A DNA stretch of 64,000 nucleotides from an uncultured Lachnospiraceae bacterium (GTDB taxonomy: Bacteria; Bacillota; Clostridia; Lachnospirales; Lachnospiraceae), in NCBI GenBank assembly GCA_949949005.1, contig CATLHM010000006.1, positions 1-64,000 on the forward strand, given 5' to 3'. The translations under genes and the position numbers were made by a program. Numbering within the stretch: position 1 is the first letter of the stretch; each line of letters begins with the position of its first letter. A model generated the notes under the pieces. It was not told where the DNA came from. It did not search any database and saw only the letters and a program-made list of their open reading frames with translations. Shown here piece by piece: positions 1 through 8,907 of the stretch.

Positions 1-4
1 CAAA

Positions 5-991
5 TCAGTTCTTGGCAGGGATAACCGCTCCGTTGTAATGCTCAGTGATGAAGCTCTTTACATCGTCAGACTGCAGAATCTTTACCAGAGTCTTGATGGA
101 CTCGTTGTCCTTGTTTGCCTCTGTCACCGTAATGATGTTGGCATACTCGGAATCCTCGCCCTCCCTCATCAGGTAAGAGGTGGTATCAATGTCGGCCTCA
201 AGCGCCCTGTTTACGTTTACGAAGTAAGCGTCAAAATCAGCGGCGGAAGGGATGATGTTTGCCTGATCCATCTCAACGATCTCGATAGGGATCAGATATT
301 CCTCGATCTCGTTTACGGAGGCGTCTATGGCTGTCATCTCAGGATTTAATTTGATAAAGCCTTCCTTTTCAAGAACCTTAAGGGCTCTGTACTCATTGGA
401 AGAATCGTTGGGAATTGCGATTACCGCATTTTCAGGAAGCTCGTCCTTGGATGCATATTTGTCCGAAAAACATGCATAAGGCTCTACATGAACGCCGCCC
501 ATGCTGTAAAGGGTTGCGCCCATCTCCTCCTCGATGCTTTCCATGGCAGGTACGTGCATGAAGTATGCAAAGTCGATTTCTCCGTCGATCAGCATGTCAT
601 TCCAGGTAGCGTCCCATGTGGTGGATACAATATCCAGCTCAATGCCTTCTGCTGCCAGGGCATCCTTTGCGGATTCCAGGATCTCGCTGTGAGGGGTAAG
701 GTCGCATACGCATTTAAGAACCACTTTCTCAGCGGAAGCCTGCTGAGCATCTGCCTCTGCACCGGCTGCTTCTTCCGTATCGGAACCGGAATCTGCCGCA
801 GCATCCTCATTTGCTACAGCATCCCCATTTGCTGTATCCTCCGCAGAAGAATCCTCAGCAGCGCCTGTATCAGCATCAGCCGTATCCTCCGTATTGGCTG
901 CTTCCTGCGTGGCCCCGCCGTTGCCGCAGCCTGCCAGAAGGGCAGAGGCTGCCAGTGCGGCTGCCATGATAAGGGCAAGTTTCTTTTTCAT
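5..991 (-). CDS. metQ: Methionine ABC transporter substrate-binding lipoprotein MetQ
   Basis: This is the extracytoplasmic lipoprotein that captures methionine (or a related amino acid) and delivers it to MetNI. The 328-residue product starts with a lipoprotein signal ending in the lipobox LLAGC (Cys about residue 22). An acidic Ala/Asp/Glu/Thr-rich linker of about 65 residues follows, then the NlpA/MetQ fold from about residue 90. The linker makes it longer than the usual 270-residue MetQ. An AAGGAGG-like site lies 7 nt before ATG. It follows metI after a 209-bp gap and is the last gene of the metN-metI-metQ order. The family is clear; the exact ligand is inferred from it. Confidence 0.93.
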   Translation of the reverse strand: MKKKLALIMAAALAASALLAGCGNGGATQEAANTEDTADADTGAAEDSSAEDTANGDAVANEDAAADSGSDTEEAAGAEADAQQASAEKVVLKCVCDLTPHSEILESAKDALAAEGIELDIVSTTWDATWNDMLIDGEIDFAYFMHVPAMESIEEEMGATLYSMGGVHVEPYACFSDKYASKDELPENAVIAIPNDSSNEYRALKVLEKEGFIKLNPEMTAIDASVNEIEEYLIPIEIVEMDQANIIPSAADFDAYFVNVNRALEADIDTTSYLMREGEDSEYANIITVTEANKDNESIKTLVKILQSDDVKSFITEHYNGAVIPAKN

Positions 992-1200
992 AATTTTCTC
1001 CTCCTTACGAAATTATGTATTTGGTAGAACAGTGTCATTTTAACACACTCAGCCTCAAAGGGGTATCTGCATGAAAGGAAAATTAAAGTCCTTGTCCGGT
1101 TAAAAATTGTTCATTTTGCCATTTCATTCCCCTTTCTTTCGGGGACTTTTTTCGTCATAATAGACAACAGGCAGCGGCTCTCGTCCACTGCCTCTCTGCT

Positions 1201-1911
1201 CTAAATCAGATGCCTTCTTTTCAAAATAATCTTTGAAATCGTATCACCCAGGATCTGCACCGCCTGGACAATCACAATCAACACAATAATCGTGGCAAAC
1301 AAAAGATCATGCTCAAACCTTGTATAGCCATAGGTGACGGCAATATATCCGATTCCCCCGGCTCCGAAGCTTCCAGCCAGGGCCGTCATGGAAATAATAA
1401 TCACCACTGCATTGGTGAAAGCGCGCACCAGGGAAGGCATGGTTTCCGGCACCATGATCTGAAATAAGATCCGCATATTCCCGCTCCCCATAGCCTTGGC
1501 GGCCTCGATCTTTCCCTTATCCAGCTCTAACAGGCTGCTCTCCACCAGCCTTGCAAAAAGGGGCACACAGCTTGCCACCAGGGAAATAATACAGGCGTTG
1601 GAACCGTAGGATTTGCCCACCAGAGCTCTCGCCACCGGCAGCATTACAATGATGATGATCACCTGGGGGAGGGAACGGAAGCAATTGATCACAGCGCTCA
1701 AAACCGTATGTACGCTCTTGCAGGGCACCAGCCCTTCCTTGCTGGTCATCACCAGCACCAGTCCCAACAGTACGCCAAAGACCAGGACAAACACTGCGGA
1801 CACCGCGACCATATACATGGTTTCGCTGATGGCGGGCACCACCCTTTCCCACACTTCGGCGCTGAAGGCATGCTTAAGTACTTCCCAAAAAGAATATTTA
1901 TATAAACTCAT
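1201..1911 (-). CDS. metI: Methionine ABC transporter permease MetI
   Basis: This is the membrane permease of a MetNIQ importer, 236 residues with about five hydrophobic segments. The inner-membrane permease signature with its EAA-loop-like EAAKAMG segment is near residue 137. Its ATG overlaps the metN stop by 4 nt (ATGA), so the two are translationally coupled. A second, NIL-type metN-metI pair exists at 43.7-45.4 kb, and this copy is the one with an adjacent metQ. The family assignment is secure. Confidence 0.94.
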   Translation of the reverse strand: MSLYKYSFWEVLKHAFSAEVWERVVPAISETMYMVAVSAVFVLVFGVLLGLVLVMTSKEGLVPCKSVHTVLSAVINCFRSLPQVIIIIVMLPVARALVGKSYGSNACIISLVASCVPLFARLVESSLLELDKGKIEAAKAMGSGNMRILFQIMVPETMPSLVRAFTNAVVIIISMTALAGSFGAGGIGYIAVTYGYTRFEHDLLFATIIVLIVIVQAVQILGDTISKIILKRRHLI

Positions 1912-2693
1912 TTTGCTTCCTCCTGCCAGTAATCGCTCCTGAATTTGTTGTAAACGCCGATAAAGTTCCTGGCGGTATCACACTGGGGATGCTGGAAAAT
2001 ATCCTTTACCAGTCCCTGCTCCAGCAGCTTTCCGTCCTCCATAACCGCCATCCTGTGGCAGGTATATTTGATGACCTCCAGCTCATGGGTGATCAGGATG
2101 ATGGTCAGCCCCAGCTTTTGGTTGATTTCCTTGAGCAGATCCAGCACGGAAAGGGTTGTCTGGGGATCCAACGCACTGGTAGCCTCGTCCGACAAAAGCA
2201 CGTCCGGCTGATTCGCCAATGCCCTGGCAATCCCCACTCTCTGCTTCTGCCCGCCGGAGAGCTCCCCGGGATAGGCGTCCCTTTTTTCGGTCAATCCCAC
2301 CAGCGCCAGCATCTCCTCTACCCTGGCGCCTATTTCCTTTGCGGACGCCCCTGCCATTTTAAGAGGATAGGCGATGTTCTGAGCCACGGTCATGGAGTCA
2401 AAGAGGTTGAACTGCTGGAAGATCATACCGATCTTTCTTCTCTGCTTGTTTAACTGCGCCTTTCCAAGGGAGGTGATCTCCTGATCCCCGATCCTGACGC
2501 TTCCGCTGTCAGGTTCCTCCAGACGGTTGATACATCTGACCAGAGTGGATTTTCCGGCGCCGCTGAAGCCCACGATGCCGTAGATGTCTCCCTTTCCCAC
2601 AGAAAGATCAATCCCCTTTAAAACCTCTATGTCCTGTTTTTTGGTGTGAAAGGTTTTGTAGAGCTGTTTCACTTCAATAAATTTCTCGTCCAT
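1908..2693 (-). CDS. metN: Methionine ABC transporter ATP-binding protein MetN (no NIL domain)
   Basis: This is the ATPase that powers methionine uptake. It has Walker A GFSGAGKST (about residue 43), the signature LSGGQKQR, Walker B VLLSDEATSALD and the H-loop ITHE. The frame is open upstream to 2777, but that start would sit almost on the transcription start of the promoter at 2784-2812. ATG 2693 has a good GAAAGGAAA site and gives a normal MetN N-terminus (261 aa). The protein ends soon after the nucleotide-binding domain and lacks the C-terminal NIL ligand-sensing domain that the second MetN (44.4-45.4 kb) carries, so it may lack substrate feedback inhibition. Confidence 0.94.
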   Translation of the reverse strand: MDEKFIEVKQLYKTFHTKKQDIEVLKGIDLSVGKGDIYGIVGFSGAGKSTLVRCINRLEEPDSGSVRIGDQEITSLGKAQLNKQRRKIGMIFQQFNLFDSMTVAQNIAYPLKMAGASAKEIGARVEEMLALVGLTEKRDAYPGELSGGQKQRVGIARALANQPDVLLSDEATSALDPQTTLSVLDLLKEINQKLGLTIILITHELEVIKYTCHRMAVMEDGKLLEQGLVKDIFQHPQCDTARNFIGVYNKFRSDYWQEEAK

Positions 2694-2783
2694 GCTGTTT
2701 CCTTTCAGACAGCCTGTTTTCGGCTGCCCCTGTTTGGCTGGCGCATTTTCCGCTTCCAGCGTTTCGTCTTTTGACATGGTCTC

Positions 2784-2812
2784 ATTATACTAAAAAGGGG
2801 ACAGGTTTTCAA
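2784..2812 (-). promoter_or_regulatory. Promoter of metN-metI-metQ
   Basis: On the minus strand TTGAAA (2807-2812), a 17-bp spacer and TATAAT (2784-2789) make a near-consensus vegetative promoter about 90 bp before the metN ATG. The short leader shows no SAM riboswitch or T-box. Confidence 0.75.
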
Positions 2813-2912
2813 GCATGAGCAAAAATGCACGTATTTTCGAAATCACAGGAGCGGCAAAAGTCTTTGCAAGAGGGGGGACTTATGGTATAAATAGATGGGA
2901 GGATTGAAATCC

Positions 2913-3761
2913 ATGCGGAAAATACTGAAATTACTGACTTTCATTCTGGCCGCCATCGGCGTATGTACGGCGGCGCTTGTTTGTTTTATACTCATATATC
3001 CCGTTTTCTATGGGGATTTTTCCTCCAAAGAGGCCAGGGTGCCGAAAACCTTATCCGACACGCGAGAGGAAAATCCTCTGCCCGCTGAGACGACGCTTTC
3101 TCCCTCTGAGACAACGTCTTCTCCCGCCGAGACGACGTATTCTCCCTCTGCGGCTTCCCCTACGGTTTCCCCTGCAAGCGTTTCCACTGCCGCTCCCTTA
3201 AACCTTTCTGCTATCCCGGCAGAGGAAAATGAAACCCAGCCTCCTGCCCCAACGCCTACGCAGGCGCCGACACCGACACCTACGCCCACAGCCCAGGTGG
3301 AAGAGATCCCCATCGAATACCAGTCTGCCCTTAACAGGGCCGACAATTACTGCGACCTGATGCACATGTCCAAGGAAGCCATCTATGACCAGCTCACCTC
3401 GGAATATGGAGAAAATGTCTCCCCCGAGGCGGCAAGGTATGCGGTCAACCACGTAAGGGCCAACTGGAACGAGAATGCCCTGCAAAAAGCCAAGGTTTAC
3501 AGCGAAACCATGTTCATGTCCCGAACCGCTATTTACAACCAGCTTATCTCCGATTCCGGGGAAAAATTTACCGAGGCCCAGGCCCAGTACGCGATGGAAC
3601 ATCTTGAGGCCGACTGGAATGCCAACGCCCTGCACAAGGCAAAGGAATACCGGGAATCCACGAATATGACCAAATCCGCTATTTATGACCAGCTTATCTC
3701 TGAGCATGGGGATAAGTTTGAACCGGAGGAGGCCAGTTATGCGATTAAAAACCTTAAATAG
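2913..3761 (+). CDS. Membrane-anchored surface protein with three Ltp-family repeats
   Basis: This is a 282-residue exported protein of unknown role. The N-terminus has one hydrophobic segment (about residues 5-28) with no proper lipobox, so it is probably a membrane anchor. A Thr/Ser/Pro-rich spacer follows, with repeated S-P-x-E-T-T units and a (TP)n stretch to about residue 130. Three copies of a roughly 47-residue module follow, each with an A-x-x-Y...M-S/T-x-x-A-I-Y-x-Q-L core and ending in A-x-Y-A. These match the Ltp (host cell surface-exposed lipoprotein) repeat family, one phage member of which blocks superinfection; many chromosomal members have no known role. ATG 2913 is chosen because GGGAGG at 2897 sits 10 nt upstream, whereas ATG 2895 lies inside that site. 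Confidence 0.8.
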   Translation: MRKILKLLTFILAAIGVCTAALVCFILIYPVFYGDFSSKEARVPKTLSDTREENPLPAETTLSPSETTSSPAETTYSPSAASPTVSPASVSTAAPLNLSAIPAEENETQPPAPTPTQAPTPTPTPTAQVEEIPIEYQSALNRADNYCDLMHMSKEAIYDQLTSEYGENVSPEAARYAVNHVRANWNENALQKAKVYSETMFMSRTAIYNQLISDSGEKFTEAQAQYAMEHLEADWNANALHKAKEYRESTNMTKSAIYDQLISEHGDKFEPEEASYAIKNLK

Positions 3762-3776
3762 ATTTTCAAACACGCT

Positions 3777-5402
3777 CTAACTGTCTCTCCCCTGCGTCAA
3801 ATACGCCAGCGTCCCCATCATGGAAACATCCAGTTGCACCACACAAGGATAGGAATCTCCTTCCTCCACGCCCCAAATGTAAATATACATCAGTAAATTT
3901 TCTCCATTGATCGGCCTGTCCTCCTTGTCGGCCCGAAAGACTGCTGTAAGCCTCTCATATTCCTCATCCGGCAAATTTCCAACCCTCCATGCCTCGCAAA
4001 AATGGGTCTCGTTAAAATACCCCGGATTTGCCTGCCGAAGCTGCATTTCCATAGAGGTACCGCCGCCGGAAGGGGACAGCTCCCCGTAAAAATCTGAGAG
4101 GCGGTCTAAAATTCTCTCTTTTGTGGTAGAACTTAAGGTCATCATAATACCGCAAAGGCCGGAGGAGAGCTTTTCGCCTCCCATGTCTTCCGGGTCTGTC
4201 AGGTTATGATCTCCCACATAAAAAATCACCTGGGAGCCGCCGCCCAGCTCTGTGTCCATTAAAGCACCATCCTTGGAAATATCATAGGTCATAGTCGTTC
4301 CTGCCTCGCTGACCTCTTCTGCGGAGGGCTCACCCATAACGGCTGTGAGTTCTTCCCGGCTCATTCCCCAGAAAAGCCTTCCCTCCCCCAGAGGAATGTC
4401 ATAACAGCTAAGCCCGTCTCTGTATCCCGGCTGTCCGCCCTTTCCCGGATTGGCCACCAGCAGAGCAGCTGCCAGAAGACAGACTGCTCCCAAAAGCAGC
4501 GCCGCGCTCTTTTTTACTTTTTTATAATGAAGAAGATTTTTGATCCTGCTGCCCGTCTGCCCTTCCCCGAAAGCCAAAGGGAGCCCCGGCATAACCCTCC
4601 TGCCACAGGCCAGGGAGAGAAGGGATGCGGAATAATCCTTCCTCACACCGCTTCCCATTTTCCTGATCACAGCCTCGTCGCAGGACATCTCCATATCTTT
4701 CCCACTTAAGTAAAAAGCAATCCACACCAGCGGGTTGAACCAGTGGATACAAAGGGCAAGATAACTCAGGGCCCGCCAGATCTGATCGCCTCTTCTGATA
4801 TGAATCTGTTCATGCAACAGGATATAAGCCTTCTCTTCCTCCCCCAAGGCCAGGGGCAGGTAAATCCGCGGACAAAAAAGGCCGCAGACAAAGGCTGTTT
4901 CCACCCACTCTGTCCGGTAAATCCGGCCTGCCTCTTCCTCCGCTTCTACTCCCCTTAAACGCATTCTCAGCTTTCCATAGGATACCATACTATAGACTAT
5001 CATAGTCAATACTCCTGCCAGCCAGATAACAGCGCCTGCAAACAAAATTCCCTGCATGGGATTCATGGAAGCCTCCGGCATACCTGCAGGCAGAGATGAA
5101 TTGACTATATCAGTCACAGCATCCCCCGGTAGGCTAATCTCCGGCTGTCTCATAAGACCGATATTTTCCGGAATATATTGCATCTGCCCCTGCTGTGGCA
5201 ACGGCGCTTTCAACATCCCCAGCAGCGAAAAATCCAGGGAAAAGGAAAGCGGACATAACAGCCTGAAAAGCACTGCCAGCCACAGAACATAGGAAAAAAT
5301 CTTCGGCGTTCTCCGAAGCATAAGCCGCGCCGGTATCACGGCCAGGATCACCACCCCTGCCGTAAGGCTCATATTCAAAACTCTGATCAGCATTTGTTCC
5401 AT
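3777..5402 (-). CDS. BlaR1/MecR1-type M56 membrane metallopeptidase with C-terminal sensor-like domain
   Basis: This is a probable signal-transducing membrane protease of 541 residues. Hydrophobic segments occupy the first third, and a zinc-peptidase motif HEQIH (HExxH) is followed by an NP..W.A..L segment typical of the M56 family. Another transmembrane segment comes near residue 310. The extracellular C-terminus is not a penicillin-binding domain; it contains a short SmpA/BLIP-like stretch (FWGMSREELTAVMG). It therefore resembles BlaR1 in its protease half but should sense something other than a beta-lactam. ATG 5402 has GGAGG 9 nt upstream, and the longer frame to 5432 runs through that site. 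It follows the BlaI-like gene by 26 bp. Confidence 0.85.
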   Translation of the reverse strand: MEQMLIRVLNMSLTAGVVILAVIPARLMLRRTPKIFSYVLWLAVLFRLLCPLSFSLDFSLLGMLKAPLPQQGQMQYIPENIGLMRQPEISLPGDAVTDIVNSSLPAGMPEASMNPMQGILFAGAVIWLAGVLTMIVYSMVSYGKLRMRLRGVEAEEEAGRIYRTEWVETAFVCGLFCPRIYLPLALGEEEKAYILLHEQIHIRRGDQIWRALSYLALCIHWFNPLVWIAFYLSGKDMEMSCDEAVIRKMGSGVRKDYSASLLSLACGRRVMPGLPLAFGEGQTGSRIKNLLHYKKVKKSAALLLGAVCLLAAALLVANPGKGGQPGYRDGLSCYDIPLGEGRLFWGMSREELTAVMGEPSAEEVSEAGTTMTYDISKDGALMDTELGGGSQVIFYVGDHNLTDPEDMGGEKLSSGLCGIMMTLSSTTKERILDRLSDFYGELSPSGGGTSMEMQLRQANPGYFNETHFCEAWRVGNLPDEEYERLTAVFRADKEDRPINGENLLMYIYIWGVEEGDSYPCVVQLDVSMMGTLAYLTQGRDS

Positions 5403-5428
5403 TCCTCTATACCTCCTTCCCCAGATGT

Positions 5429-5785
5429 TCACTCCATCTCGTCAATCATCTTTTTCAGAGCCTCCACTTCTTTGGGGCTCATTTTTTTCCTCCGGGAAAA
5501 AGCCGCAAGAAAACGGGGCAGGGAACCGTCAAAAACATCATTGATAAACTGCTCCCCCTGAGCCGCCTGAAACTCTTCCCTGGTCATGAGCACCGTAACC
5601 ATACCGTTTTCATTGGCAAAAAGCCTCCTGTCGCAAAGCCTTTTCAGCATGGTATAGGCCGTCGTTCTTTTCCATCCAAATTCATCCCCGCACCGCTTCG
5701 CCAACTGCCCGGAGGCAATCGGCGCCTCCCTCCATATCATATCCGCAAAACGCTGTTCCATTTCACCTAATCTGAATTGTTCCAT
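5429..5785 (-). CDS. BlaI/MecI-family transcriptional repressor
   Basis: This is a 118-residue winged-helix repressor (penicillinase repressor family). The helix-turn-helix region (WKRTTAYTMLKRLCDR) is near residues 38-53 and a helical dimer tail follows. In this family the partner M56 protease triggers cleavage of the repressor, and that partner is the next gene. The frame is open to 5953, but ATG 5785 has ATGGAGGG just upstream and gives the standard N-terminus. The upstream extension would also cross the promoter and operators at 5842-5899. It is predicted to repress itself and the M56 gene. Confidence 0.9.
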   Translation of the reverse strand: MEQFRLGEMEQRFADMIWREAPIASGQLAKRCGDEFGWKRTTAYTMLKRLCDRRLFANENGMVTVLMTREEFQAAQGEQFINDVFDGSLPRFLAAFSRRKKMSPKEVEALKKMIDEME

Positions 5786-5841
5786 AAACCCTCCATTCTT
5801 CCGCCAAGCCAGCGGCACAAAACATGGGTTAAAGCCTTTGT

Positions 5842-5899
5842 GTCTAATGATATTAGACATGTTTGTGTTTAGTCTAACATCATTAGACATCATTGTCAA
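5842..5899 (-). promoter_or_regulatory. Promoter with two BlaI-type operators
   Basis: The minus strand reads TTGACA (5894-5899), a 17-bp spacer and TAGACT (5871-5876). One operator, GTCTAACATCATTAGAC (5872-5888), covers the spacer and -10. A second, the perfect palindrome GTCTAATGATATTAGAC (5842-5858), covers the start of the transcript. Their centres are 30 bp apart, about three helical turns. The placement fits repression by the BlaI-like protein encoded next. Confidence 0.85.
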
Positions 5900-6144
5900 C
5901 AATATTAAACAATAAAACCGTTTTACAATAATCATTGTATAATGCAGAAACACAATTTATAATATAAGGAAGAAGTACCCAGGGCTTTTGATCTGACTGA
6001 CAGCCCAAAAGAAACAAATAGGGGTTTCCATGCCCCAATTGTTTCTCCAGGCATTGCGGCGGATGATTACATCCGAGATTTACCAAATATTTCGTTCTGA
6101 TACTGACTATAAACGGAAAACTTGTGAAAAGGAGCAAAGCGCAT

Positions 6145-7824
6145 ATGAAGCCAACGGTTTCAATCGGGACTCAGGATTTTGAAAAAATAAGAACCAGCCA
6201 TTCCTTTTATATCGATAAGTCGATGCTGATCAGGGAATGGTGGGAATGCAAGGATGACGTGACTCTCATCACCCGCCCCCGTCGTTTTGGCAAAACGCTG
6301 AACCTGAGCATGCTCAACTGCTTTTTCTCCATGGCATACAAAAACCGGGACGACTTGTTTGAAGGCCTGCGGATCTGGGAGTTGGAAAGCTTCCGCCGAC
6401 TTCAGGGAAGCCTGCCTGTGATTTATTTAAGCTTCGCGGACATCAAGGGAAAGGATTATGAAACTGCCAGAGCGGGGATCATCCGAAAGCTGGTCAAGCT
6501 TTACAGTAACCATTTTTATGTGAAAGAGCGATTAAATGACATTGACTGCGCGTCCTTTGACCTTGTCCGTACCGAGATGGACGATGCCGCCGCTGGGGCC
6601 GCCATCCAAAATATGACCGACTATTTATATCAATACTACGGGAAAAAGACGTTGATCCTGTTGGACGAATATGACACACCTCTGCAGGAAGCCTACGCAA
6701 ACGGCTATTGGGAAAAATTAACGCTGTTTATCCGCTGCCTCTTCAATTCCACCTTCAAGACCAATCCTTATATGGAACGGGGTTTGCTTACCGGCATCAC
6801 CCGGGTCAGCAAGGAATCGATTTTCTCTGACTTGAATAATCTTGAAGTAGTGACCACCACCTCCGGGAAATACTGCTCTCAATTTGGCTTTACAGAGGAA
6901 GAGGTTTTTCAGACGCTGGATTTTTATGACCTGTCAGGCGAAAAAGAACATGTCAAGGAATGGTATGACGGCTTTACATTCGGGACCCTGACGGACATTT
7001 ACAATCCCTGGTCCATCACCTGTTTTCTGGAAAACAGGCTGTATAAGCCGTATTGGGCCAATTCCAGCTCCAACCGCCTCGTGAGCCGTCTGATCCGGCA
7101 GGGAGATCCGCAGACCAAAATTTTAGTGGAGGATCTTCTGCAGGGGCGTGCCCTGTCCATGGAGCTTGAAGAAGAGATTATTTTTGACCAACTTCAGAAA
7201 AAGCGCGGCGCCATCTGGAGCCTGCTTCTGGCAAGCGGTTATTTAAAGGTGGAATCCCGGCAGTTTGATGCGCCAAGCGGCAGATTTACCTACTGTCTCC
7301 AATTGACCAACCGGGAAGTCCATATGATGTTCGAGGATATGGTCAAGGACTGGTTTTCTGATGAAAACATCCCGTATAATGGGTTTTTACAGGCATTTTT
7401 ACAGGGCGATGAGGACTATATGAATGAATACATGAATCTGGTGGCCGGGCAGACTTTCAGCTCCTTCGACACCGGAAATAAGCCCTCTGAGAATGCGAAC
7501 CCGGAGCGGTTCTACCATGGTTTTGTGCTGGGACTTATTGTGGAGCTGGCCGGGCAATACCGGATCACCTCCAACCGGGAAAGCGGATTCGGCAGATATG
7601 ACGTGATGTTAAAGCCCCAGGATCGGTTGCGGACGGCATATGTTCTGGAATTTAAAGTGCGAAATCCCCGAAAGGAAAAGTCTCTGGAGGATACCTTGCA
7701 GGCGGCCCATGCGCAGATTCTGGAAAAAAATTATGATGAGGAACTGATTGCAGAAGGCATCCCCAAAGAAAATATCCGGCATTACGGATTTGCTTTTGAG
7801 GGAAAAAAGGTGCTGATCGGATAA
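6145..7824 (+). CDS. AAA-ATPase-like / PD-(D/E)XK nuclease-domain protein
   Basis: This 559-residue protein belongs to a family common in gut bacteria (AAA-ATPase_like plus C-terminal PD-(D/E)XK, formerly DUF1703). Its biological role is not established. The P-loop is RPRRFGKTLN (about residue 43) and Walker B is LILLDEYDTP (about 177). A GIT-R-V-S-K-E-S motif follows. The C-terminal nuclease core is RYDVML...YVLEFKV near residues 490-515. ATG 6145 has AAAGGAG 11 nt upstream. A paralogue lies at 23.2-24.9 kb, with a decayed relative at 22.6-23.1 kb. Confidence 0.85.
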   Translation: MKPTVSIGTQDFEKIRTSHSFYIDKSMLIREWWECKDDVTLITRPRRFGKTLNLSMLNCFFSMAYKNRDDLFEGLRIWELESFRRLQGSLPVIYLSFADIKGKDYETARAGIIRKLVKLYSNHFYVKERLNDIDCASFDLVRTEMDDAAAGAAIQNMTDYLYQYYGKKTLILLDEYDTPLQEAYANGYWEKLTLFIRCLFNSTFKTNPYMERGLLTGITRVSKESIFSDLNNLEVVTTTSGKYCSQFGFTEEEVFQTLDFYDLSGEKEHVKEWYDGFTFGTLTDIYNPWSITCFLENRLYKPYWANSSSNRLVSRLIRQGDPQTKILVEDLLQGRALSMELEEEIIFDQLQKKRGAIWSLLLASGYLKVESRQFDAPSGRFTYCLQLTNREVHMMFEDMVKDWFSDENIPYNGFLQAFLQGDEDYMNEYMNLVAGQTFSSFDTGNKPSENANPERFYHGFVLGLIVELAGQYRITSNRESGFGRYDVMLKPQDRLRTAYVLEFKVRNPRKEKSLEDTLQAAHAQILEKNYDEELIAEGIPKENIRHYGFAFEGKKVLIG

Positions 7825-7875
7825 TGCCGATTTCGTTGATATGCCTGAAAAATCATTTTCCTTTCAATTCCGGCC

Positions 7876-8793
7876 TCACATCATAATCCCCGACACCAGC
7901 GGCATGGTAGCCACCGACAGGATTGTGGTAAGCGCCACGGCCTTGGAGGCCATCTCATAATCCCCCTCGTACTGCTGTGCCAGCATGGCGGTCATGCTTC
8001 CCACGGGAGTTGCCAGCATCACAAGACATACCCCAAGGAGCAGCTCACTGTCCACAAACTGGCGGATCACCCAAAGCCCTATGATCGGTATTACCACCAG
8101 CTTAATGGCAGAAAACAGAAGGAGTTTTGCGTCCGTAAAAAGCTCCCGCAGGTCGATCGCCGCAAGGGAAGCTCCGATCACCATCATGCTCAGCGGCGAG
8201 GTCAGGTTGCTTAAATGAGTCAGTGTGCTCTCCGCAAAGGCAGGCAGGCGCAAATTTGCAAAATAAATTATGATGGTCACGATACACGCCACAAAGCCCA
8301 CATTGAAAATCCCTTTCAGGGAAAAACCTCTCCCCTCTTTTTCCCCGCTCTTGCCCGCAATCGCCGATACTCCGTATGTGTAAATCAAAATATTATAAGG
8401 GATCACAAAAAAAGTGGCATAGAGCAGGGCGCTGCTGCCATAAAGGGCATTGATCACCGGAAACCCCATAAACCCGATATTGGAAAACACGGTCATCGCC
8501 CTGTAGGTTCCCCTGCTTTTTTCCTCCACACGCAGCAACCTTGGCAAAACCACCGCCAGCGCCAGAAGGGCCGCATACATAAAAAGCGAAATCACAATGG
8601 TCAGCTTAAGCTCCTGTCCGGAAATTTTCTCCTCCCCCATACCGCCAATGAGCACCAGCGCAGGGTTCGCAATATTCACCACAATAGCCGAAAGCTTCCG
8701 GCTCACCTCGTCCGTAATGATCCCCTTCTTATAACAGAAAAATCCGATCCCCATTAAAATAAAAAGCACGATCATCTGTTCCAGTAACAGCAT
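7876..8793 (-). CDS. AEC-family transporter
   Basis: This is a 305-residue membrane protein with about ten hydrophobic segments of the auxin efflux carrier (AEC) superfamily, which exports or imports organic acids in bacteria. Typical features are the N-terminal GFFCYKKGII and N-P-A-L segments and a second repeated half from about residue 165. The substrate cannot be told from sequence. ATG 8793 has AAGGAG 9 nt upstream and is better than GTG 8799. It is convergent with the preceding AAA gene. Confidence 0.88.
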   Translation of the reverse strand: MLLLEQMIVLFILMGIGFFCYKKGIITDEVSRKLSAIVVNIANPALVLIGGMGEEKISGQELKLTIVISLFMYAALLALAVVLPRLLRVEEKSRGTYRAMTVFSNIGFMGFPVINALYGSSALLYATFFVIPYNILIYTYGVSAIAGKSGEKEGRGFSLKGIFNVGFVACIVTIIIYFANLRLPAFAESTLTHLSNLTSPLSMMVIGASLAAIDLRELFTDAKLLLFSAIKLVVIPIIGLWVIRQFVDSELLLGVCLVMLATPVGSMTAMLAQQYEGDYEMASKAVALTTILSVATMPLVSGIMM

Positions 8794-8907
8794 TTTCACT
8801 TTCTCCTTATCCTGCCATATTTTCGCCGCTCCTGTATCCTATCGTAAACGACAAAATAATTTGTCTTTCACTATACCTTCCGCCTCATCCGGCTGTTTTG
8901 CACCGCA

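Noticed and set aside
1130-1195. Hairpins between metI and metQ as a terminator
   Set aside because: The stems are short or mismatched and lack a T-run in the metI direction.
2694-2783. SAM riboswitch or T-box before metN
   Set aside because: The leader after the TTGAAA-TATAAT promoter is under 90 nt and lacks the conserved blocks of either.
5883-6137. Small minus-strand open frame between the BlaI promoter and the AAA gene
   Set aside because: It crosses the promoter and operator region, has no ribosome site and no recognisable homology.
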